Assembly (NCBI GenBank): GCA_021613535.1
Contig: CP075492.1
Coordinates: 5,394,001 to 5,458,000, forward strand
Direction: 5' to 3'
DNA from: Adineta vaga
Lineage: Eukaryota; Rotifera
Length of the DNA: 64,000 nucleotides
The first letter of the stretch is position 1. The number at the start of each line of letters is the position of its first letter. The position numbers and the translations under genes are program-made. The notes below the pieces were generated by a model that searched no databases, had not been told where the DNA came from, and saw only the letters and a list, made by a program, of their open reading frames with translations. This document shows positions 34,594 through 45,890 of this stretch, one piece after another.

Positions 34594-36749
34594 CAAAACG
34601 AAAATACATGTCCTGTCACAGTTGTTTGTCAAAAGTAGCAAGTGGTCATGGCCACGAGAGTGAATGTATGCAAATGCAAATTACTATCAAGATACGTATC
34701 GATGGTATACGGTTATGAAAATCGGTTAAAATACAACTCTAAATATGATTAAATAGATAACCATAATTATAATTAAGGGCTACTGCGAGTAAAACTGTAA
34801 TACATATTCTAAAATTATTCATCTAGTGTGACGATTTCCGATTGAAAGAGGCAGTAGCGCTGATGGAGCTATCCTTTCGTTTATTTCTTCATGCTATAAA
34901 GCACATCGATCTCACATGAAACAGTCACTTATATACCCTTCCTCAGGAGAAAAGGATAAAGGATTTTAGGGCAGAATACACAATAAGAACAAATATCAGG
35001 ATGTAACGCTTTCCACTGATTTCGTCACACTTATCCAAGTAGAGATATATTGTTTTGTGTACTCAAAAAGTGAGTACACTACTAAAATCGGTCAGTGTGT
35101 CCGTCCGTCCGTCCGTTTATCCGATAACTTTCGAAAGGAGAGTCCGATTGAGCTGAAATTTTCCACACAGTTTAGCCTCAGTAATATCTCAGTCAAGTTC
35201 GAAGATGAGACCGATCAGCCAAGAATTGCTTGAGTTCTCGTAAAAATACTGAAAACTGGCCAGACCATCCCTGAGGAGGAGTACAGGGATTTTTTGCCAA
35301 AGTTTTTTTTTCGTCATTTTCACAGGATATATCGGTCTGTTGGGCTTCATGTGCATTACCTTTGTGTCGTCAAAATCAGAGAGTGAATGTGGGTGATATA
35401 AGTGATCTGGGTGAAATTTCACCCAGATGGTTTTATGATGGGTAAAATCTCCAAACTTCGTATAGTGATTTCCTAGGCACGATATAACGTCGAGAACTTG
35501 TTGGAACATGAGGAAGGAGTGTGGATGACGATGAGGGCGAGGCTAACCTGGGTGAAGTGTCAGTCAAGATGTTCCACGTAGATAACGTCACCATAGTTTC
35601 TCAGGTGGTTTCCTAGGTCTACAGAAACGTCCATAAAGTGTTGGCACAATAGTAAAGATAAGAAGTTGACCTATGTAAAGTTTTATGGTAACATACAAGA
35701 TGAAAATAGTTGGTATATGCATAAGCCAGGTAATTTATTTCATATGATGAAAACTGAGTGCACTGCTTGAACAGTTTAGTATGTCTGCTCATCCGTTCAT
35801 AGACACGATAATTCCTGAAGTATTGGTACAGTTCTGATGAAATTTTCTACGGAGTACTGCGACAATGATACCTCACTTGAGTTTGAAGAAGCGCCTGATC
35901 AGCCGAACGATTTGTGAGTTATTGGAAATAGTGGTATTTCGGTATGACTTTATTATATCTTCTATCTGATATACTTTTTGCAGTACACATAACATTCGGA
36001 TAAAATCCGAAGTTTCCGCATTTATTTCTATTTTTCTCAGTCCAGATATTTCGTTGGTATCAATGATGGAACTATCTTGAGGGTCTGATGGGTGTGGGTG
36101 TGAAAATAACACTCTACCATCACCCACACCCACACCATCGTAAGTTACTTAAATATAGATAACATTATTTTAAATTGTTTCAATGTATTAGTGAGACAAA
36201 GTGTAAAACAACCTCAAATGATCACGCACTTATCGCTATTTTGGCCAAGTTTTGCAGGATGACTGTTTCAACTGAGGAAGAAAATAATGATTTATTAGAT
36301 ATGCCAGGACAAGGCTCATTAATTACTGATTCTTTTGCTACTCCAGCTATTTCATAAAGCACTGTAGAACGTTTAATGATAACCTTTGTGTATTCACTAT
36401 CAAGACAAATAATAAGAGAGCTAATTCGTAAATAATGTTTGGCATGTCTGTTCTTTCGTTAAATAGAAAGAATGACAAAGCAAGACGCATATTCTTATAC
36501 AGCGAAATATGCTCTGCAAACTGATTCCAAATGGATTTGAAAAATCTGAACTTCAACTTTGGCCACGCTGGTTCACCTAACGATGGACAAGCTCAAATAT
36601 GTTGACAATAGCTGTGCTAATGTTACTATGTTAAAAATTAATATCTAGACTCGAATAAAACTCAATACTATAATGCTTCTTATGGTCTTAAGTGTCATCT
36701 GATCCCACACTAGGAAGAACTGACATATGTTATAGGAAAATAGTTTGCA
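34594..36749. other. Spacer with diverse repeats, copy A
   Basis: No gene supported. At 35055-35075 a small palindrome GTACTC-AAAAAGT-GAGTAC begins a segment containing (GTCC)n. A TGTGGG-type hairpin lies at 36087-36139. 36560-36660 resembles the 3' part of the GT15 gene (relic). Relative to copy B, a 355-bp segment is missing near 35052. Confidence 0.4.
36087..36139. repeat. Telomere-like hairpin, copy A
   Basis: GATGGGTGTGGGTGTG and CACCCACACCCACACCATC form a near-perfect stem over a loop of about 18 bases. The arms contain two TGTGGG/CCCACA units. Confidence 0.6.
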
Positions 36750-36766
36750 CTACATAGAGTAGTCAA

Positions 36767-36925
36767 TAGTGGCGGCGCCAAGGGGTAGGGGGGCCAAGCC
36801 CCCTCAGAAATTGTTTGAGCTCCTCAGATTTTATAAAATTCTCGCAGAAAACCAATGATTTTCTTACAAAATATCGAATTTTGGGGGCTGAGCCCTTCAA
36901 GTGAAAAATCCTGGCGCCGCCTCTA
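36767..36925. mobile_element. hAT-type MITE nested in left arm, copy A
   Basis: The termini TAGTGGCGGCGCCA and, inverted, TAGAGGCGGCGCCAGG enclose 159 bp. The flanking octamers GTAGTCAA and GTAACCAA match at 6 of 8 bases, as for an aged 8-bp hAT target duplication. Confidence 0.65.
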
Positions 36926-37817
36926 GTAACCAATAATAAGTTCTCGAACTCTTTATATCTCATCAAGAGAACTAGAATTCTTCACTCTTTTTACATCATA
37001 TATTTGAGTTAGTTGTTATGATGTTGTATAGAAAGTTTCATCGTTCTAACTTATTCTGTTGATATTCTATCGAGATAAATATTAGGTAAAAAAATGCCTC
37101 CTTGGTTATTACATCTGCTATATAGGTATAGATGGTTATCAGCTAGTCTCTCTTTTACTCGTTTCATGAAGTGGTATACCGAATGATTAGCTCAAGGTGA
37201 ATACACTGCATAAGCCATAGCTTCGTTTGGTTCACTTTAGAATAGGTAATAATGGTGTTACACATGTTGCTTAAAAATTACTAATGAGACTGTTCCATAA
37301 CAATACGGTTTTATTCAGATAACTTTTGTTTCTGTGAACTTTGATATCTTTGACTACTATGAATCACATTGCCAGCTACTATGGAAACTACTGTAAGGTA
37401 AAAAACGGCTCAAATCTCAGAAACCGCTGACGTATCTTGAGGTAACCATTCCATAGACAGTGAAAATTGCTTGTGAATAACTGGTTTCTCTGAGCATCCG
37501 TAATCTTAATGATATTGGATTCAGTATTGGGCTCTTAGAGTTCAGTCTGACATTTGCTAATGCTATCGGATTGAATTCATTTACTACTTAGCAGATTCAT
37601 GAAAATTTTAATATAAATAAAACTAGTAAAAGTTCACCAATAACCAAGGAGGCATTTTTTTACCTAATACTTATCTCGATCGAATATCAACAGAATAAGT
37701 TAGAACGATGAAACTTTCTATACAACATCATAACAACTAACTCAAATATATGATGTAAAAAGAGTGAAGAATTCTAGTTCTCTTGATGAGATATAAAGAG
37801 TTCCGAGAACTTATTGA

Positions 37818-38703
37818 CAGAGATGGGCAGCTCCAACCCTTTCGATCTCCAGCTCAGCTACAGCTCCAGACAATACCCAAGACCGCTCCTCTCCGACTCC
37901 GCTCAATATTGAAAAATAGACTTTCGACTCCACTCCCAATGAATAATAGCCGCTCCAGCTCAGCTCCAGCTCTAGCTTTAATTTGAAAAATTCGCTCCGA
38001 CTCCACTCCAGCTCCGTTTCGACTCCGCTCCTGAATCAAGTTTTCTTGATTATGCTTTATGACTAGTCATGTTTACTGAATTTTTCATCTTAGTCTACAT
38101 ATAAAAGCATGTATATAAAGTACCAAAAAACACGGATTAACTATATATTTAACTTAGCGAGAATATAATATTAAACACATTAGTAGCAATATTCAATAGA
38201 TTAGTGAACTACAACAAGTGACGATTACATTTTAATAAAGTGAGCAATGAAAGCGTATTCTTCGATATTGAATCGTTATTATCGATGATAGTAACAGGAG
38301 ATAATTCATCGATGGGAAGATCATGTGTGTGTGTTACCATGATAATCGTTTTTGTTCAATTCAGACTTAGCTGAGAGTTATTGTTCTGATTATACACCGT
38401 TCACGTGTCGCATTTTATATCATGTCTTTTTTCTCTTGGGCGTAACCTTATTTTGCACTGTCTGAAATTTACGATATGACAGCCAATTAGTCAGATAATA
38501 AAATCGTAAATGGACGGTCAGTCATTGTCTGAGATGCCGTCAATGACGTAGAATTAAAAACAAGATAATAAATGTAATGAGCGAACAATGACCAGCCCTT
38601 TTTTCATTAATTTTTCTATGTATCGCATGAGAACATTTAAGAAAAAGGTCAGCGGAGCTAGCTCCATGGAGCGATCGCTCCGAGTCGAAGTTGCCCATCT
38701 CTG
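37818..38703. mobile_element. Non-autonomous hAT nested in right arm, copy A
   Basis: The ends CAGAGATGGGCAGCTCC and GTTGCCCATCTCTG are classical hAT termini, with subterminal CTCCGACTCCGCTCC-type repeats. The right flank TTGACTAC is present. On the left flank copy A has lost part of the duplication, which copy B keeps in full. Confidence 0.75.
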
Positions 38704-38720
38704 TTGACTACCCTATGTAG

Positions 38721-40414
38721 AAACTGAGAAATTGCAGTGACAGTTATTAGTAAGTCAGGGATGCCAATTGCATACCAAATCAAATATGTTCTTTGTACAA
38801 AAATAACAGTTTTTTCATTCCACTTTTTACATCGATTTATATTTTGTTTGAAACAACTAGAATGTGCCACAAGACACAGTATAAAATGAACTACAATCTA
38901 CAAAGGAAAGCTTATTTATTTGTGTAATTTCTGCTGTTAGAAAAAGAAAAATCATGTGCAATCAATTTTTGACGCTCCCAAAATATAATTTTTCTTATTT
39001 CATCTTTATATCACCTAATGTGCTTTTCCGAAGAGAAACGAAATACCGGAGAATATGCAGTGTAAAATGTATTTGAGTTATGTGCTTTCAGTTTTCAAAC
39101 AGCAAAATTTCATGACACCAATGCGTAACATTGCGAGAAATGATTTTTCGGCAAGGATGAGCAATTTCTTTCTTCTTACTTGAACAGATTGTTCCCCATA
39201 AATAATAGTTTTTTGCACTGCATCTTTTGATGTATATTTTTTGACATGCATATTAATTGCCGAAGCGATGAAATATGAAAAGGAATATGTCGTTGACATA
39301 GAAAAATATTCAGTGAAGTAGACTTGTGATCGATGGTGTTACATATGAAGGAAAAGAATTGTAAAGGTTCAAATGTGTGCTTCATGATGAAGTAGAAACA
39401 GGAGAGAATGTTCATATGTAACCATCTCGAACTGGAAGAACTGTGCAAATGATGTATAAATTACTAGAATGAGATGATTACTCTTCCCACGATTTTACTT
39501 CTAGAATCTACTTTTGTTAAAGTATAAAAGAAAGACATGGTCTCTGAATATGTAATATTCAAGGTGATCAGATCGATAGAAATTATTACATATGAAGAAG
39601 ATAAACTATGTAAGAGTTCAAATGTGCTTCATGAAAACGAAATTGAAACAAGGAGAGAAACCAGAATGTAGTTTTATCTTTCTGCTTTCTAGAATACGAT
39701 CAGTTTCACTAAAGACATATTCACTTGCGGTTGATGAAGCTTGAATAGAAAAAGCGTGGAGAAACTTAACGTAAGAATCGTGAAAATATCGCTGAGTGCT
39801 TCTTCCATCACATTAATATATTTTCACCTTCACCAAAATTGCTATTCATTTTCATGTATTCCATTAGTTTTACAGGACTCTAGTCGAAAGTCGGTCGCAC
39901 ACAATTTCACTTTCGTTTGAAAGTAGCAAGCACACAAATAAAGTAAGCTTTACTTTGCAGATCGTAGTTCTTTCATGTTCTAGCTTGTAGTATATCTTTA
40001 TTTGCTTTGAAGAAAATATAAAAGCGACGTAGAAGTGGAATAGAATAGAAATAGAACATTTTTTTGTCAAGAACAGATGACAGAAGAATGCTTATAAAGA
40101 ATTTCCTAAAACCAATGATTCAACTTAATATGAATTAAAATCTAGTGCTATACATTTCAGAGAGCATGAAGCTCATAAGAAGAAAAAAAAAGAAGAAGAC
40201 TAGTTACTCGCAAGCACTCATGATGCCTTCTAGTTTTTCATCGATAGATAGTGCGAGTAAGTGAGTAGAAAGACGCTTTCTTAACACACTGATTCACATT
40301 AATGTCTTCAAGTAATTTGAAGGCAAAGGATAGTTAGCTTTGGAACAGGTAGTGGAAATGACCAGAAAAATAACAACATTTAAAAAGCGATGCTAAATAA
40401 AACTAGGACAACGT
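38721..40414. other. Unit-end spacer, rearranged in copy A
   Basis: No gene supported. 39300-39665 contains two overlapping fragments resembling 17655-17880 of the left paralogue. They lie where copy B has the left half of a hAT element. The right end of that hAT (TTTACAGGACTCTA) is still present at about 39870-39885. Confidence 0.5.
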
Positions 40415-41085
40415 AGGTAAAATTAGCACCGTATTCGAGTATTTTTTGTTAGGATTCGCCTGTAAACTTGTGCTGGTCTTCGAAAAGGTTGTGTTGGATA
40501 CAGAATTGAATTCTGCTTTCGAATGATGCCAATTTTAATAGGGGTCCACCGTCCAAAAACTGAAGTTTTCGACGAAAAAACCGGTGTTTTCACCCATTTT
40601 TTTGGACTTGAAACTTTGTATTTCTTGCCCGGATTCGCTTGAGCACTTGTGCTGTGTCTAAGAATGGATGTGTTGGATTTAGAATTTAATTCTCTATCAA
40701 ATGATGTAGTTTTTGAAGAGGGTCACCGAGGGAAAAAATCATCACACCCACACACCCACACCCTCGCCTCCGGTAATGCCGCCTAAGTCCTACATCATTT
40801 GATAGAGAGTTAAATTCTGAATCGAACACATCCATTCTTAGACTCAGCACAAGTTCTCAAGCGAATCCGGGCAAGAAATACAAAAGTTTCAAGTCCAAAA
40901 AATGGGTGAAAACACCGGTTTTTCGTCGAAAACTTCAGTTTTTGGACGGTGACCCCTATTAAAATTGGCACCATTCGAAAGAGAATTCAATTCTGCATCT
41001 AACACAACCTTTTAGAAGACCAGCACAAGTTTACAGGCGAATCCTGACAAAAAATACTCGAATGTGGTGCTAACTTTTCTTACCT
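40415..41085. repeat. 670-bp near-perfect palindrome, copy A
   Basis: Arms of about 295 bp run 40415-40709 and 40790-41085, with an 80-base centre that includes CACACCCACACACCCACACC. Blocks such as GATTCGCCTGTAAACTTGTGCTGG and TTTTCGACGAAAAA-CCGGTGTTTTCACCC are mirrored almost exactly. Absent from the left paralogue. Confidence 0.9.
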
Positions 41086-42690
41086 GCTGTTGAACTGTAC
41101 TCTTTACGAAATAAATGTACTGAGACCTAATAGAATAATTTAATTTTGTTATGTTTGATGCGTTATGACTTTTAGAAAAAAAATAATCCGGTCTTCAAAG
41201 GGTTAAAGAATTCCGTTATATAAATAATCCTAGAAAAAAAGTGCTCTAAAAACGTAAAGGAAAGTATTCATTCATAAATAAGAAAATCCTGTCTGTATTA
41301 TTCTAATTAGTTAGTTAGTTCATCCATCATAATATACTGTGTCGATAGCTTAGAGTTCTTAACAATCAATAAACATATTTTATTCCAATTATTCATATGT
41401 TATTCCCAAATCATTTCATATGAAATAAATGTGTATATATATATTGTATGCGCATATAAGTCAGCCAGTTTTGTTGATTTAGAAAGAATATCTTAAAGAA
41501 AGAAATGTTTGGCTAACACAATATATACAAAAAAAATTTCCGTTATGCACAGTCCGATTTTATATTTCATCGATTCCGTCAATATCGCTTTTAACGTATA
41601 GTATAGTATAATGATAGAATTATTGCTAGTGTATATTTGCTCCAAATATATCTATCGGAAATGAATTTCTTATATCTCGAACGGGTAGAGTTAATACATG
41701 TAAATGGCCATAATGCATTATATTATAGAAACATAAAAGATAACCATGTTATTTGGACGTATTTTTTGTGGCCGTCTCATGTTCGTATAGACAATAATAA
41801 TGATTATTCATGTCCCGAAACCCAAATACTAATATTCCAGCTTTTCACAATCATTTATCCCAAATTACAAAGATTCACGATTTAATGAACACCCATCCAT
41901 AAGATGATCTTGTTGAATAAATGTTCACGTCATCTTATATTCTTCTATATATAAGAATAATATAATGATAAATTCATGATTTCACCAAGATCCATCCCAT
42001 AAAATATCAGAAATAGAAATTATACAATATCCCATATTTATACGTGCGTTTGTGATCAGTGAATTACAACGTATGAAAAAGAAAGAATCGCAAGAGTTCA
42101 AATATATGTCTGCTGATGAATGGAAGGAGAAAAAGTGGAAGATGGAGAATGTGCATATGTAATCACTACTTACGTGAGTGACGTATTGAGACGAACGAAA
42201 AAAGAAAGTGATTGGATCATACAAGTGAGAGAGAAAAAAAACGAAGCGAAAAGTAAACAAAACTTGAATTGAATCAGAATGAATGTAACTAAGCAATAAT
42301 GTTATATAACACTAAAAAAAAGATCAGAATACGTGCATAATATGTATTAGATAACAATTTAACAGAAAGCTTTATAATTATTCTCAGACTCATAAGAACT
42401 GAAACGTTAGTTTAAGCAAATGTCGTTGCCTATCAACTAGCTGTACTCATGTTACGAAAATCAACAGTTTTAATTGAAGACTCGAATTTTGTATAGGTTT
42501 TACACATCTATTTATCCTTTCTTGTCATGATTTTTAAGAAAGGAAAACATAATAATTAACAATTTTCATAACATTATTAAACAGTCTGTGTCGATCATAG
42601 TATTAACTTTTGTCGCTCAAGAGAGGAGATTTAAGAATTCAAATGTATTAGAAAGGCACACCACTATCAATCAGATTCTGAGGAAATAGG
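41086..42690. other. Junction between unit copies A and B
   Basis: 41213-42002 matches 63556-64000 closely and 19360-20180 only loosely. From 42003 it is nearly identical to 20183 onward. No gene supported. Confidence 0.6.
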
Positions 42691-43616
42691 TGTTACGATC
42701 TGTGTATGCATACACTAAGATCATATCTATCTATTTTCTTTCATTCTGTCTTTACTTTTCCGTATTCATTCTCTTTCGTGTCTATGTACTAGTCGGTTGT
42801 TTATTCTATTCGAACTTCCATATAAATAAACAAAGGACAGATCATTAACAGTGGCGACCCCGCAGTAAATTTATAAACAATCGATTCTTTTTTAATTTAC
42901 ATTTAATTATGACAGTGCATACACGTAATCAAAGTGAATCAAATAATGATGCTGATCCTCAACCTATTGCACAAGTTACAAATGAATCTAATCCAAATCT
43001 ATTATCATTAACAAATACAAATAATGATGATAAAACAGCTACAGCTGATGGATGTTCCGCAACAGAACGTGATGAAAAACCAACATTATTAGAAGTACTT
43101 CGCCATGATGTGAAATTATTTAATGGTCAAGATGATGCTCGTCAATGGTTTAGACATATTCATTCAAAATTTTCGGAATTTAATTTAACACTTGATGAAC
43201 GATTGGAAATCATTCCTTATTTTTTCGAAGATGATGTTTTCATTTGGTATACGTTGAATCAAGACAAAATTCAATCATATGCTCATTTATGTCAATTATT
43301 TGCTCATGAATATTTCAATCTCGAATAAACTTCTTGTCCTGATGTCAACGCTAATATCAAACAATCAAACCAATCTTTTTTATTACGTCCACCTGTTGTT
43401 GTTAATGAATCTATATATGATGATTTAATAAATCTTTTAGGTGATAAAGCAGTAGCAACTGCTGATGATCATGATACACATGCTTAAATTCTTGTATACG
43501 AAATCCACGAAATCTTCGACCAGTTTTCCACAAGAAGATAATATTCCAGTTCATTGTTAATAGTACGGCTAATTCGGCACCTTCAACATCAAGACCAAAA
43601 AAAAGTCGATATGAGT
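42691..43616 (+). mobile_element. LTR retrotransposon remnant, copy B
   Basis: Same content as in copy A: LTR 42691-42850, primer site TGGCGACCCC from 42852, gag from 42909, no pol. Confidence 0.65.
42909..43487 (+). pseudogene. Ty3-like gag, truncated, copy B
   Basis: Identical in reading to copy A, including the in-frame TAA (43326-43328) in the middle of the gag frame. Confidence 0.65.
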
Positions 43617-44250
43617 AATTCCAATAGCGGACAAATAAGTGCCAATAGGACCACATGCTACCTTTCGTATTTTGTGATGATTTTTATACTATGCCTTCTT
43701 GAAGGATGCATCCATAGTTGCGATATCACTTGCAACAGGACTATCTTTACCCTGAAATTTAAATATTCAATCAAATCTTTTAATCTCTTTTTTAGCACTG
43801 TCATGTTTGTGTATAAGAAAAGATACCGAATGACATCGCAATTTTGATCTTGAGACCATATATGTTCAATAGTAACAATCTATATAATATAACAGCATAG
43901 AATGATAAAAGCTTCTAAAATTATTCTTTCTTCAATATATCGACTCTGATGAATAACAAAGTCACGACACTGTTAGTCTCAATGAGCTTAATGACTAACT
44001 TTGACAAGTGTTTCCAATCCTTATATACTACACTGTGTGTTAGAAGTACACATATTTGTCCATTTTCTTGAGTGTCTGTCTTTAGATATTGACATGAATG
44101 AAAAAAAAGAGACATCTATATATCGATAGAGATAACATTATGATGATTTTTGTCTATATTTCTTATTGATACATAAGATAAAATCGACCTATTGTCTAGA
44201 CATCGGTCATTTAAAAATGTTGTCCTTATCATCTCTCGTTCTTCACACGT

Positions 44251-45768
44251 TTGAACTTATTATCAATGACGATAACAAAACATGTACATCGACGAAAGAT
44301 TTGTCTACTTATTATTTCTACTCTCTTATTTTTCACTACTATACTAGTATTTTGGTTTTTGTTTGATCATTCACCTCGAATTCAATATCAATTTACTTTT
44401 GTATCGAAAGCAACATCTCAAAGACGATCATGGCAAGTACAGGATTGGGTTCAACGATACAATATCACTCATCTATTTGATTGGACTTGGCATAGAACTG
44501 GTGATTATAATCGATGTCACATACCACCAAATTCTATTTCGAAATTAATCCCACAAAAATTGAATTCAACAATTGTCGTTCATGATGTTGTTAGTTATTT
44601 TCGTTCTCATTCTGATGAAGGATGTATTGTCGATAATGCACCACATCAACCAAATCCCGTTCCTCATCCAATACCTCGTGCTCGTAACTGGTCCGATACG
44701 TGTGCATCGATGAATATCGATCGTCACTGGATCTTATGTTATCTACCACAATCAGAAATTGGAAAATATTTACCAACGACGACTCATCATGTAGTAGTGG
44801 CTACATTTAATGCATATGTAGACAAAGGTCATTGTAATATTGAGGTACCAGGTACAGTATTTACAGAGCATGCTACTTTTCATCCTCAAGGATGGGTCAA
44901 TGCACCGTGTAGTGTTGATCCAATTACTCGTCTTCCAATGGTTAAACCAAAAAATCGATATATTGAATTAATTGATTCAATTGGAGTTTATTTACATGCA
45001 CCTGGACATTTTGGACCTCAACAATTACCACGTTTATTACGTTTACTTGCCGTAGCTCCAACAACAACCAAAGTTCTCGTAGCCAAAGGTGGTGTTGCTG
45101 ATCTATTGATGGATGTTCTCATTGAGCGAGATGTTGTTACACGTGATCGAATCGTTCTATTTGATAAAAAGAATCGTGATGATTATTATGCTAATATTGT
45201 TTATCGTAGCGAAAGTTGGCCATATTTATGGAATCAAAGTTATGCACATCGACTCCATGATCGAACAGATATGCAACTTGCTCATCGTGTTCTCGTTGGT
45301 GATAATAATCATCAACAATCAATTGATAAAAAAGATCATGTTATCCTTATAAAACGAAAAGATGGTTATGATCGATCATTGATCGAACATTCCGATGTTG
45401 CTGCATTTATGATATCTGCACTGGAAAAATCAAATCTTTCATCTAATCTACATTTTAAAGTTTTTACTGCTCAAGGACATATGCGTGATCATATTGCTTT
45501 ATTTCATCGAGCACGTATCATTGTGGGTCCTCATGGAGCTGGTATGATGAATATTTTATGGGCATCACCAAAAACATACGTCGTCGAAATTGGCTATAGT
45601 ACCGGTATGACATTTCCTCAAATGTATGCTGAAATGAGTCTTCATTTGGATCAAAACTATTGGGTTTGTAAAGGACACGGAGCTTATGGTGCTCCTATTC
45701 ATATTGATATGAACGATTTTATGTATATTTTTAATCAAATTCTTCAGGAAATAAAAACGTATTCTTAG
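44251..45768 (+). CDS. GT61-like glycosyltransferase, intact, copy B
   Basis: A single-exon protein of 505 residues. Residues about 17-38 form the membrane anchor after a short basic N-terminus, giving a type II topology with the catalytic domain in the ER/Golgi lumen. Family landmarks are HAPGHFGPQQLPRLL (249-263), the RKDGYDRS loop and IIVGPHGAGMMNILWASP (423-440), which mark the GT61/DUF563 group that includes EOGT and plant xylan transferases. Several NxS/T sites fit a secretory location. The donor sugar (GlcNAc, xylose or arabinose in relatives) cannot be told. Two Mets close together (residues 1 and 6) are possible starts. It follows the gag remnant and precedes the Rel-like gene by about 120 bp on the same strand. 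Confidence 0.85.
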   Translation: MNLLSMTITKHVHRRKICLLIISTLLFFTTILVFWFLFDHSPRIQYQFTFVSKATSQRRSWQVQDWVQRYNITHLFDWTWHRTGDYNRCHIPPNSISKLIPQKLNSTIVVHDVVSYFRSHSDEGCIVDNAPHQPNPVPHPIPRARNWSDTCASMNIDRHWILCYLPQSEIGKYLPTTTHHVVVATFNAYVDKGHCNIEVPGTVFTEHATFHPQGWVNAPCSVDPITRLPMVKPKNRYIELIDSIGVYLHAPGHFGPQQLPRLLRLLAVAPTTTKVLVAKGGVADLLMDVLIERDVVTRDRIVLFDKKNRDDYYANIVYRSESWPYLWNQSYAHRLHDRTDMQLAHRVLVGDNNHQQSIDKKDHVILIKRKDGYDRSLIEHSDVAAFMISALEKSNLSSNLHFKVFTAQGHMRDHIALFHRARIIVGPHGAGMMNILWASPKTYVVEIGYSTGMTFPQMYAEMSLHLDQNYWVCKGHGAYGAPIHIDMNDFMYIFNQILQEIKTYS

Positions 45769-45890
45769 CAAGATAAAAAGAACGATTGTGTCGCTCTATT
45801 GCCATTGGTTCGTTGATAAGATACGATTGAGTTTGATCAATTTTTCTTTCGTGTCTCATCTCATTCTCATAAATAATAGCTATACTAAAT

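Larger units (their letters stand above)
36750..38720. mobile_element. Composite inverted-repeat element with two nested hAT insertions, copy A
   Basis: The host element has inverted arms of about 190 bp. Left: CTACATAGAGTAGTCAATAAG..., continuing to AATGCCTCCTTGGTTATT near 37120. Right: the mirror from about 37640 to 38720 (CTATGTAG). The central 530 bp has no gene. Each arm is interrupted by a hAT-type insertion. The left paralogue at about 16110-16130 reads straight through the site, so it lacks the whole composite. Confidence 0.7.
20183..42002. repeat. Tandem unit, copy A
   Basis: About 21.8 kb, repeated directly after itself as copy B with an offset of 21821 at the start, rising to about 22340 at the end because of copy-specific indels. 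From 20183 to about 31980 the two copies are almost identical. From about 32000 to 40300 copy A carries many 1-3 base indels relative to B. Confidence 0.9.

Noticed and set aside
35095-35120. (GTCC)n run as a possible CRISPR-like or satellite array
   Set aside because: Only about four 4-base units and no spacer structure; simple microsatellite. No CRISPR array exists in the window.
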